NCBI GenBank assembly: GCA_003573635.1
Contig: QUTJ01031641.1
Coordinates: 1-13,994 of the forward strand
Direction: 5' to 3'
Length of the DNA stretch: 13,994 nt
Source: Goniomonas avonlea
Lineage: Eukaryota; Cryptophyceae; Goniomonadida; Goniomonadaceae
The notes beneath the pieces are model-generated. The model saw only the letters and a program-made list of their open reading frames with translations. It had not been told where the DNA came from and ran no database searches. A program made the translations under genes and the position numbers. This document shows, one piece after another, positions 1-10,054 of the stretch. Numbering within the stretch: the stretch's first letter is position 1; each line of letters starts with the position of its first letter.

Positions 1-807
1 TTGTCGCAATTCCCACACATATCATGGCATTAACATGCACAGCAAACAAACACGACCCGCCCCTTTGATTGCTGATTTTCTGAATATATCAAGGCAAAAC
101 AAACTCAGTGGTGTGCCACGGTGTGAGAGAGATCAATGACATGGAGCTAGTAGTGTGAGCACGGAGCTTACTCACCTCACATCCAAGTGGACAAGCCGTT
201 TGGTGCTCGCGAGCGCAAGGAAATTATATATGCGCTCAAACTCCGCCGGGCACTACAGCTCTGTGAGCGTCGCTTTGGGTGTGTGAAGTGGCGGGGGCCG
301 TGGGTTTTTAGATTAGGGTGGAGCGAGAGAGTAATCTCGATTCAAGATCGGGCCAGCTCGCGCCAGTTTGGTGCTCATGATATCAATTGTGTTGCGGTCG
401 CTCGGTGCTTCTGGTGTTAGCTCCAGCATCCGACACTGTGGTTCTGAAACAAGACATTTCCGCACTTTTTGTGATCTGGGTACCGAAATGCCACACCATA
501 CGAAAGGGAACTCGTGGGTTTACTCTCACAAGAACGAGGGCACTCGCCCCAACATCAGCCGTACGTTGACTCAAAAAACTTGGTTGTAGAACGCAAGCGC
601 ACTCAAGCGCTCACCATCTAGCGAACGTCCCAGCGGAGCGCTCAAGCCAACGTCCTACGACCCGAGCGATCTCCGAACTCCCAAGTTCGCACATCCCTCA
701 TGAATGACTGTTGAGGGAAAGAGGGTAAAGCCCCCCAGCGACACCGTGGGCACGAACCGAGGACAAACCTCAACCAGGGAGCCATGAGGATTCGATGCCG
801 TGACTCC
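1..807. other. No supported gene; left flank and 3' flank of the carboxylesterase
   Basis: I read all six frames and found only short open stretches without recognisable motifs, signal peptides or splice-consistent exon chains. The right end of this segment must hold the 3' UTR of the minus-strand carboxylesterase, whose stop codon ends at 808. No AATAAA is visible on that strand close to the stop. Short words such as GCGCTCAA recur (near 232, 607 and 635), but not in a regular array. A gene starting in this stretch and running off the left edge cannot be excluded. Confidence 0.5.
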
Positions 808-2884
808 TCATACGAATGTAACATTCGCATCATACCAATCAAGTGAATCCCAGAAGTCACACCGCTCGCCATAGAGGGCAGTGTCCGGCTGCGACACCAC
901 GTCAAGGCGCATGTAGTTGAGCCCTGCCGGATCAAATGCAGGCCAAACAGGGTCACCCAAAGCGATTCCATCTCCGTTAGGGTCACCCTTGTCGGACCTG
1001 TGAGTGATGGCTGTGAGGGTCGCTTGCAGGGCGGGGCCTAGAGTGCACTTGGCACAAATGCATTTCTGTGGATATTTGCTCGGAGATGAAAAGGAATGAA
1101 TGGGTCACCTGACACAATGACTGGCAGCATACCCGGCCATTAAAACACGGATTCAGCCAAGGGGTCAAGACAATTGAGCTGATCCAATGGCGCGAGAACG
1201 AAATGAAACGTACTTGGCAAAGTTGGTCCAGTAGCGAATGACCTGTTCGCTGAGAGCAGCCTCTTCTGCGGTCCAGAACTCAGCCCTGTGATTGCGAGTT
1301 AGAGCCAGGCGGCGAGCGGCCATCACAAAAGTGAGGAGCTGCAGGAAGTACAGAGAGTGTTTTGAGACAGTTGTCAAGGAGCGAAGTCACCAAGGGTGAC
1401 AATTGCACTCGCTGCGCACCCGGTTCCGAAGACGAAAGGCAGTTCACTGGCGTGGCAAACGTATCCATCGCAGAAAGGATAACGCGGACCCCAAGCGTCC
1501 CAGGAAAGCGCATGCTCGAATTGATACATGTACACACTATCCCTGTTAATCCATCAGTAAAACGAGCGTGACGAAAAAGAAATGATGTTTGACGCACGAG
1601 TTGTTGCGGGCGATGGCCTGAGAAACACTCCACCGCGCTGGGCACGCGAAGATGCAGTGTGTAGTCTCATCAGACATCATTCCCCTCTCGTCAGTCTTGT
1701 TGGACAGCGCCTTGTACTCGTCCCAAGCCTTCTGACCCTTGATGACTCCGAGTACACCGTCCATTGCTGCGCGGTACTCGAGCTCGGTCAATGGCTTCGA
1801 AGCGAGTTCATAGATGAACATGCGACCATCATCCTTGACGGAACCGACCATCATAGGCATTGTTGGGACTTGTTTCATGAATGCCTGCGCTAACGGCTGA
1901 ACTGGGATCGTCACGCCATCAACCGTGGGCGTCCAGCGGTACACCAGGTTAAGGGGATGGGGCTCAGGGAAGGGTTTGACATCCTTGACAGCTGCAAGCA
2001 GCTCCTCGGGGGTTTTGCTTCGAAGGCACTCGGTGTTATTATCTTTGGGGCAGCCGGCGGCCTTTGCGAACGCTCGACCGTACGCGACCGCATCGTCGGT
2101 TGCGCGGATGCGGATTCCCAGTGGATTGCTCTCGATGATGGCACGGTGGAATAGCCCGGTACTACGAGGAGAGGCAAGATGGGCAGCGACGCTGGTGCCA
2201 CCAGCGGATTGCCCAAAAAGGGTGACCTTGTCCTTGTTCCCACCGAACGCCGCAATGTTCGTTTGAACCCAATTCAGGGCCAGAACCTGGTCATGAAATC
2301 CAGCATTGCCATCAAACTCATCGGTGGCGAGGAATCCGAACAAAGTGAGCCGATAGTTCATGGTGACAAGCACGACGCCAGCCGCGGCAAGAGTGGTTCC
2401 ATTATACAAGGTCGACGATGCCGCCCCTTGCTGAAGACTGTTTGTGAGACAACATCGGAAGGTACTTTTGTGCAATTACCTCGAAACGTCCTCCATGGAT
2501 CCACACCATAACTGGCCAGCCTCCCGCCGGCATTGGGGCAGTGAGCCGAGGAGTGAAGACGTTGAGAAACAAGCAGTCCTCGCTTTGCACCGCCGGGCAC
2601 GTCATCGGTGGCAACACGCAGGTTTGTTGGCAGCCAGCCGAAAATTCTGTGGCGTTCAAGATTCCTTCCCATGGCTGTGCCGGTCCCACGGCCCCGAACC
2701 GATTGCTGGGGCCAGCGGGCTCAGAATACCGGATGCCCATGAAGGAGCGGGCTGTCGGTCCGACGAGGCCACGAACAGACCCATCAGAAAATGTCACGAC
2801 AGATTCGTCATCGCCAATCTGCTGCACAGGGAGAGCTGCAACAACAGCTCCCAAGAGAGCAATCATCGTTGCTGCATGCCTCAT
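808..2884 (-). CDS. Secreted type-B carboxylesterase, 5 exons, 540 aa
   Basis: Serine hydrolase of the carboxylesterase/lipase (COesterase) alpha/beta-hydrolase family, predicted to cleave carboxylic esters outside the cell or in the secretory path. Exons in transcript order are 2884-2480, 2430-1598, 1542-1420, 1285-1214 and 997-808. All phases agree and total 541 codons including TGA, normal for the family. Residues 1-18 form a signal peptide (MRHAATMIALLGAVVAALP). Seen in order: the second family signature (EDCLFLNVFTP), the oxyanion HGG, the nucleophile elbow GQSAGG with Ser210, the acid in KDDG (Asp336, where many members have Glu), catalytic His443 in CHASELPFVFG, and the C-terminal WTNFAK and GDPNGDG motifs. 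The cholinesterase choline-site Trp is not present ahead of SEDCL, so I do not call it a cholinesterase. Natural substrate unknown. The 134-nt and 216-nt introns are less certain than the 49-nt and 55-nt ones. Confidence 0.92.
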
Positions 2885-3009
2885 GGTCGGCTTTGAACGT
2901 CAAAATGAACGAGCGCAACAAAGACTTTGTGTTGTTAACGAGGGAAGTTGCGTAATTATCTACTGGTACTACATGACACTACAGCATATACCCTCTGACT
3001 ACAGTAGCA

Positions 3010-3040
3010 ATCTGGAATCGAGTGTGGTGAAATTCCAGAT
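3010..3040. repeat. Inverted repeat, 9-bp arms
   Basis: ATCTGGAAT at 3010-3018 is perfectly complementary in inverted order to ATTCCAGAT at 3032-3040, with 13 nt between. It lies in the divergent promoter region directly next to a second inverted repeat. It could be an operator-like dyad or chance. Confidence 0.6.
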
Positions 3041-3068
3041 GAATAACTTAGTTACCCCATAGTTATTC
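3041..3068. repeat. Inverted repeat, 8-bp arms
   Basis: GAATAACT at 3041-3048 pairs with AGTTATTC at 3061-3068 with a 12-nt loop. A smaller dyad, TAACT-T-AGTTA, is nested in the left half. It begins on the base after the preceding 9-bp inverted repeat ends. Confidence 0.6.
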
Positions 3069-3128
3069 GACCATACTCGTTACTGATCCTCGGTGGTGCC
3101 CCTCCACGCGCGAAAATTCTTGCCTTGT

Positions 3129-3134
3129 TATAAA
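3129..3134 (+). promoter_or_regulatory. Candidate TATA box of the type I membrane protein gene
   Basis: Perfect TATAAA 66 nt upstream of the start codon at 3200. The distance is compatible with a core promoter and a short 5' UTR. The motif is short, so chance cannot be excluded. Confidence 0.4.
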
Positions 3135-3199
3135 CTTTTTATCCGGGATGCGGTACAATTGCGGCACGGGCGGTCCCGACACTCCAACAACTCTCGGCC

Positions 3200-4763
3200 A
3201 TGCTGGTGGTGGCTTGCTTGCTCGCGCTCTCTGTTGGGGCCGCTGGAACAGACTACACGTTACCAAACGGACTTGGTAATGGACTGTACAACCCTTTCAC
3301 CACGACTCCGTTGTTTGAAGCCACCAGGGCTCTTCCCTCCTCGCTGACGGACGCCGCGAACAATGGCTGGTTTGCGCAAAACAATGGGGCTTGCCTGCCT
3401 AATCTTGGCATTCTCTACTCTCAGGTCTTTCCCTTTTCCTTCTTGTTTTCACTTCTTGTTTGTTTTTTGTTTTTTGACTCTTTGCCAGGCTGCGACTGGC
3501 CCCGCCCCGGATGCGTCGCTCTCTATCTACTTCACCCCTGCGGGTCAGGTCGCCGGTGTCAAGAGCACCATTTATGGCAGCGGCAATTCCTGGTTTTCTG
3601 GCCATGTCGGACCGGCCGCCCCAGCAAAGTTGGTGTCGAAGGGATTCTGGGAGGTCGAAGGGTCGGAGGCATGGTCCATCAGCCTGAGCTTCCGCGGCCC
3701 GTCTGACGTGTGCTCGAGCACGAGCTCCCCTCTTGCGCTTGGAGACCGTCTTGTTATCAACCAGCATACTATTGCCCACAGCATGCCCTTGACCACCGAT
3801 GAGGCCACCCAGGAGCAGTTTCAGCCTGGTTCATGCATGTGAGTAGTCGTAGCCTTGAGTCACTCTGATTATTTCGTTGACCTCGACCAGGGCCACTATG
3901 GGGCAGCATTGGTTCCACGATGTCGAAGGGGGAGCGTCGATGACATGGGAGTACGAGAACCTTCTCCCCATTGTTCCGATGTACTACGTCGATGGACCGA
4001 AGTCTGTCCTCTCGTTTCCAGGCGTCTTCACTCACAACTTCTCGCAGCAAAGGTAACATCCACGCGTTCTTCGTCACAACGCCTGTTTCGCAACCTGGCT
4101 CGGACAAGGTGCGCTTCACTGGAAACGAGTGTAAAGATAGCCTGACTATGGCCACAGCGTGGTGCTGATAACTGGGACGCGATTCCGCTGCCTGCGAAGC
4201 TGATGTGTGATGTAAGTTTCTCTGCCATGCAAAACGCCATTCACTCACGCTTCGCGCCACAGAACTTTTGCAACGACGACTGCACATGGAACACACACTT
4301 CTGGAGGTGCATGTCCGCGCTGTATTACTCGACGACTGATTTTCATGTCGCAGCACTCAACACATCTATCTTGACTCCAACTACAAGACACTCAAGTGCC
4401 CCGGGGCTTCCTGGACCAGCCCTGTTGGCCGAACCTGCCCCTCTGGAACCTTGGGTGGTCACCATGACGTGCTTGTCAGTGCGTCCCCCCTCTTTTCCCG
4501 TGTGATTGCGTGGGCCCGGATGTGAACGTGTTGTCCTCATGCATTGTGAATCACAATTTCTCACAGCGGGCAGCTCAAGCATCACTCCCAGTACTGAAAA
4601 GTCCGGCCCTCGGGATATCGTCATCGTTGGTGTCTCTGTGGTGGTCGGGGTTTGCGTCGTGGCTGTGGTCATTGCGTTGGTGGTGGTGGCCCGCACTCGC
4701 CGCGCTCACCGCAGTGACACCGAGCTGGAAAACGCTGCTCTCCAGACCCCGTCGGATGTTTGA
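3200..4763 (+). CDS. Type I membrane protein with unassigned cysteine-containing ectodomain, about 392 aa
   Basis: Not securely assigned to a family. Exons: 3200-3424, 3489-3838, 3891-4052, possibly 4109-4130, then 4158-4211, 4263-4306, 4354-4478 and 4567-4763. With the 22-nt microexon the frame closes at 393 codons; without it the exon ending at 4052 (phase 2) does not fit the one starting at 4158 (phase 0). Residues 1-16 are a signal peptide (MLVVACLLALSVGAAG). The ectodomain has a block with CMATMGQHWFHDV and LLPIVPMYYVDG, faintly like the MG-H-W region of TTHB210-type domains (low confidence), then a Cys cluster (LMCDNFCNDDCTW). One valine-rich membrane helix spans residues 345-369, followed by RTRR and a 23-residue cytosolic tail ending SDV. 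Likely a surface receptor, adhesin or membrane-tethered binding protein; ligand unknown. An alternative donor GTCTTC at 4023 would also restore frame but drops ten sensible residues. Confidence 0.75.
4131..4157 (+). other. Candidate 27-nt intron
   Basis: It starts GTAAAG, ends CACAG and carries a branch-point-like CTGAC 12 nt before the end. Removing it together with 4053-4108 leaves a 22-nt microexon and keeps the reading frame of the type I membrane protein. A single intron from 4053 to 4157 would break the frame. Confidence 0.4.
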
Positions 4764-4856
4764 TCGTGCGCCTGTGTCCGTTGAAATACACTCAACTTGT
4801 GACCGCTGGAGTCTTTTCTCTATGAGGGCTCACATGAAACAAGTGTTGTTTACTTA
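4764..4856. other. Convergent 3' junction, 93 bp
   Basis: The stop codons of the plus-strand membrane protein (4761-4763) and the minus-strand dehydrogenase (4859-4857) face each other across 93 bp. No AATAAA is seen on either strand. With so little room the two 3' UTRs probably overlap as antisense transcripts. Confidence 0.6.
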
Positions 4857-5995
4857 TCACAGCAGCGGAGAGTCCAGACGGACCAAACGGGCAGAGAGTT
4901 CCCACAAGCGTTTGCCGACTGCTTCATCGTGAACAATAGGGTGAGGCTCTGAAGGGGCACAGTCGGAAAGGTAAAGACCTCCTCGGCCGGCTGCAACAGT
5001 TAGAAGATAGATTTAAATTGCAAGAGCCACACATACCAAGGTCCGGTGAAAGGGCCGCGTACAGTGTGGTCTGGGCACCATGCACCGGAGAAGACTTGCC
5101 GACTAGGGCCACGAGAACGGCATGAGAATACTTGAACCAGGGGCGGCCTGCGTAGTCTTCTCGATGTAGGCCTGTGCGGATGATCCCAGGGTGGAGACTG
5201 GAAGACGTGATTCCCCTGGGCAAGATAAGCGTCCAAACATCACAATGCAGTGTCTTCTCATACTTGAACTTCGTGGAACGTGAAAGTCGGCGCTGCAACT
5301 CGTTAGCAAATACCACATTCATGAGTTTGGAATTTCTGTAAGCAGCGTCGCCATTGAACGGGGTCTTCTCAAACTGCAAGTTGTCAAAATCGAGGGTGCC
5401 ATGGCGGTGAAGCGTCGATGACAAAGTGATCACGCGAGCATCGGGGCTCAGCACAGACAGCAACAGATTCGTCAGCAAGAACGTGCTGAGGTGGTTAACC
5501 TGGAACGCCGTCTCAAAATTATCGTCAGTTGTGGTCTTCTCATATGGCCACATGCCTGAGAAAGGTGGTTAACAAGAGTATCACAAAAATGTCTTCTAAG
5601 TGGATGCTCGACCCACCGGCATTATTGATAAGAAGATCCAGGTTTAGGCCGCGATGCTTAATATCTTCCGCGCATTTCCGCACAGACACCATTGACGCAA
5701 GGTTCATCGCCAGAACCGTAATCTGTGCATGAGGAACCGCAGCTCGAATATCTGAGGCAACACGCTCGGCTTTGCTGATATTCCGAGCAGGAATCAGGAC
5801 GTGGGCCCCAAGCTCGGCCAGACGCATGGCAGTGGGAACTCCAAGGCCATCTGTGGCACCAGTCACCAGCGCAGTTTTCCCTTTCAGATTAGGGGCTGCG
5901 TTGCAAACGCAACCGTTAAAATAATCTTGCAGCAAATAGCTTGCCACCGCCCCAACGACGACGAGCATCGCCGAACCGCGCAGCCAAGCCACCAT
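4857..5995 (-). CDS. Membrane-anchored short-chain dehydrogenase/reductase, 4 exons, 327 aa
   Basis: NAD(P)-dependent oxidoreductase of the classical SDR family, closest in layout to retinol dehydrogenase/WW-domain oxidoreductase-like members. Exons: 5995-5617, 5555-5264, 5215-5037 and 4990-4857, separated by introns of 61, 48 and 46 nt. All phases agree (984 nt). A hydrophobic N-terminal segment (about residues 8-22) precedes the Rossmann fold and probably anchors the enzyme in the ER or another membrane. Visible motifs: TGATDGLG at 45-52 (cofactor glycines), NNAG at 124-127 (the last G is split by intron 1), active-site Ser172/173 in VITLSS, and Tyr199-x3-Lys203 in AYRNSK. LHPGIIRTGL and GAQTTLYAALSPDL follow the usual C-terminal pattern. 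An Arg after beta-strand 2 (IPARN) suggests NADP(H). Substrate cannot be told; lipids, retinoids and steroids are common in this group. Confidence 0.92.
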
Positions 5996-6196
5996 GATGA
6001 TCGGTTCCTGTTACTGGTAACACTTACGTACCGTTACGCCCTTGCTTATGCTAATGCTCTATCTTGTCCGCTGCGTGGTTGCAACTCGACACAGACGTTT
6101 CGAGCTAAGCTGTCAAACTGGACTTTGAACTTGACGCATTCTATCGGATCCGGATACAGAGGCTCGTTCGCTGTGGTCGATCCTCTGTTCGCCACT
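5996..6196. promoter_or_regulatory. Divergent promoter region of the dehydrogenase and ATP synthase beta genes
   Basis: Only 201 bp separate the two start codons. No TATA box is seen. The half nearer the dehydrogenase has several GTTAC/GTAAC words (6010, 6017, 6033) including a tight dyad, and a TACGTA palindrome at about 6028. The assignment as promoter is positional. Confidence 0.55.
6010..6021. repeat. Short dyad GTTAC-TG-GTAAC
   Basis: Perfect 5-bp inverted repeat with a 2-bp spacer, in the shared promoter region about 15 bp upstream of the dehydrogenase start. Another GTTAC follows at 6033. Possible factor-binding site, unproven. Confidence 0.35.
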
Positions 6197-8081
<1,885 letters not shown>

Positions 8082-8350
8082 GCAGTTCATCTGCGTGACA
8101 GTGACAGAATGAGGACACAGCATTGAGTGAGGGCGTTGTTTTTGCCCACGATTTTTGTTGGCATTGATAACCAGCGAATAAGAGAGCATCAAGGCACAAC
8201 GAGGCAAGATGTGCGATGTTGCAACAGTTGATTGCTTTGATTCTTGCGCATGATGTCTAATTGCATTTCGTGCACCAGTTTCGGCTTGGGCATCATACAT
8301 AACACGCTTTATTGGATAGCATCAGCGACCCCAAGCAACCCTCGCGCGAT
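8082..8350. other. Convergent 3' region between atp2 and the Notum-like gene
   Basis: Holds both 3' UTRs. On the plus strand a variant AATAAG lies at 8177-8182, 96 nt after the atp2 stop. On the minus strand a canonical AATAAA serves the opposing gene. No other coding exon is seen. Confidence 0.6.
8308..8313 (-). terminator. Polyadenylation signal AATAAA of the Notum-like gene
   Basis: TTTATT on the plus strand reads AATAAA on the minus strand, 38 nt beyond the stop codon (8353-8351). It is the only canonical signal seen at a sensible distance from a stop in this window. Confidence 0.55.
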
Positions 8351-9797
8351 TCAACATTTCTGCCCGCAAGCAAATCCTTGGCAAGGGTCGACCCAGCGTC
8401 CACCCGTCTTTCCAGTGAGTGCGGACCAGAGAATGTCGGACATGGACTCTCCCTGCCAGCCGTATCAACTTGGTGGAAAGGCTCGCACAAACAATACCTG
8501 AACAATGACAGTGTAAAACGGGGCGTCGAGGGAAGTACTGTGGCTGTAGCAGGCTGACGAGAAGACAGAAGCATGCGTTTGAAGTTCCTGGACGACAGCT
8601 CGAGTGCGAGAAGCAAAATCAGTGGCGTATGACAACTCTGCGGCTGTGAACGTGGCAAGTTACCATTAAGATTTGGCGGGAATATGAGGGTCACCGGTGG
8701 CCGGGCGGTGTCCCACGTTTTCACCCAGCTGGAAGGAATCATACTGTGACGCGACGAGAATCAAGGGCGTTGACAAGAGTGGTACCCGGTACTGTCCAAA
8801 GATGCACTTCCATTCGCTGCGGAATGCGTTAGTTTGTGCAAAGGTAACATTCTGGCACCTTCCAGCATACAGCGAGAGGCACCGCGGGTCCACCGCTGGT
8901 GTGATGTTGGCGAACGCATACACCGCCTTGGTCACAGCAGAAAACCCAGGGAACGATTTGATAAACGGGGCTTCATCTATCCAGAGAGGAGAATCCAAAA
9001 ACCCCAGAAGCTGCAGTGATCCGTTCACTTGGCCTAGCCGAACCAGTGCGAGACACGCACCTGAGCACTGTAAGGGGCACCGGCCCTTGCGATGAATCCC
9101 TGCACATTATCGAGGTTGACCATGGCTCCTCGTGCACCTGCAGAGCCACCCCCAAAAACGACTGTGTGGTTCTGGTGTTGAAGACTCAGTTTTTTCTCTC
9201 ACAGGAGCTCTCGCCTACCTCCCCCTGAGCCAACGCCTTGTTCTGGACCAAATCTGCCACAACAGACTCAACGATACGCCGCCCCCTGAAATGGAACCCG
9301 AATGTTGAAGTCGCGTTATCGCCCATATGCGCATCACTGGAACAATACCGAACAAACACCTGAAAGAAGGATTATTTATGTGCAGCACCACTCGACACAT
9401 GCCTTGTTTGAGTTGTACATCGGAGAATGTTGCCAGTTTGTGCTGAAAATACCACCCAGTCGCAGAGTACTCTCCCACCCTTGGCTAGACATCAAGGACT
9501 TGGCACTCGTCCATCGTTCCATGCATGACGGCGCATCGTAGCACCAGCCCCCACCCTCCAGATAAATGAGCCAATGTTTTGCGCCAGTGGCATCGCTAGC
9601 AGGAACAAAGTAGTACCCAGCACGTGAACCATCGTTGCAGATCTGGGACATTGGTCAAGAGGACATAACTCAGCATGATGACGCACAGCGCCACTGACGG
9701 TCAGAGATACAAGGCTCAACACAGCGTCGTCGTCGGAAGTTGCAGGGGAAACGTTAGCCACCACTGCGAGTAATGAGAAGGCCCATAACACACGCAT
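8351..9797 (-). CDS. Secreted Notum/pectinacetylesterase-like hydrolase, 7 exons, 388 aa
   Basis: Alpha/beta hydrolase of the pectinacetylesterase (PAE) family, whose members deacetylate cell-wall pectin in plants and, as Notum, remove palmitoleate from Wnt in animals. Exons: 9797-9687, 9642-9403, 9359-9219, 9171-9061, 9010-8695, 8643-8498 and 8452-8351, all in phase (1167 nt). Residues 1-20 are a signal peptide (MRVLWAFSLLAVVANVSPAT). Family blocks in order: CNDGSRAGYYF, LIYLEGGGWCYD, VFVRYCSSDAHMGDN, FHFRGRRIVES, VVFGGGSAGARGAMVNLDNV with nucleophile Ser174, EWKCIFGQYRVP, ASQYDSFQLGENVGH with acid Asp292, CYSHSTSL with His341, and the terminal WVDPCQGFACGQKC. The triad is complete, so it should be active. 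Length matches plant-type PAEs. Introns are 43-51 nt; the second seems to use a GC donor. Substrate is open: algal or self wall polysaccharide acetyl esters, or acylated protein. Confidence 0.92.
9360..9402 (-). other. Probable GC-AG intron (43 nt)
   Basis: The exon ends AAC-AAG and the intron starts GCATGT and ends CTTTCAG before GTG-TTT. This joins NSNK to VFVRYCSSD exactly as in PAE/Notum relatives. A GT donor six bases later (GTCGAG) is also in phase but inserts two extra residues (Ala-Cys). Confidence 0.5.
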
Positions 9798-10054
9798 GTT
9801 GATATTCAGACACAGGGGGTTCGAGTTTTTCGGCTCAGGAGAGCCCAGCGTTGCAGGCGTCCCGGCCTGGCAACGGGACCGCTGAAGTAGCGGCTGATAT
9901 CCTCCTGGTCACACCGTGGATTGACTTTGCTAATAAAGTATTTCGTCTAAAACAGTATCTACCTATCTACCGGCGACTGTTTAAATCTACTCGCTACCCG
10001 CTATGAAAAGCCTTCTTTGCCTTTGCGAACTTGTTGTCGCTTTGTCCGAGCGCG
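9798..10054. promoter_or_regulatory. Divergent promoter region of the Notum-like and glutamate receptor-like genes
   Basis: 257 bp between opposite start codons. The left part (9848-9893) is GC-rich and full of short inverted repeats; the right part (9925-10000) is AT-rich. An AATAAA word near 9932 has no upstream plus-strand gene to serve and is probably incidental. No exon seen. Confidence 0.55.
9848..9893. repeat. Cluster of short inverted repeats
   Basis: GTCCCG (9859-9864) pairs with CGGGAC (9874-9879), flanking GTTGC (9850-9854) pairs with GCAAC (9869-9873), and CCGCT (9879-9883) pairs with AGCGG (9889-9893). The first two pairings interlock rather than nest, so they would compete or form a pseudoknot-like fold in RNA. 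This may be a regulatory dyad block or only GC-rich coincidence. Confidence 0.4.

Larger units (their letters stand above)
2885..3199. promoter_or_regulatory. Divergent intergenic promoter region
   Basis: This 315-bp gap separates the start codons of the minus-strand carboxylesterase and the plus-strand type I membrane protein, so it should hold both promoters and 5' UTRs. It is visibly more AT-rich than the genes. It contains a TATAAA on the plus strand at 3129-3134 and two adjacent inverted repeats at 3010-3068. No coding exon is seen. Promoter function is inferred from position only. Confidence 0.6.

Noticed and set aside
187-589. Short overlapping open frames near the left edge
   Set aside because: No conserved motif, credible start context or splice partners; composition is non-coding in all frames.
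808-2884. Acetylcholinesterase
   Set aside because: The triad and signatures are shared by all type-B carboxylesterases; the choline-binding Trp region does not match and the acid is Asp.
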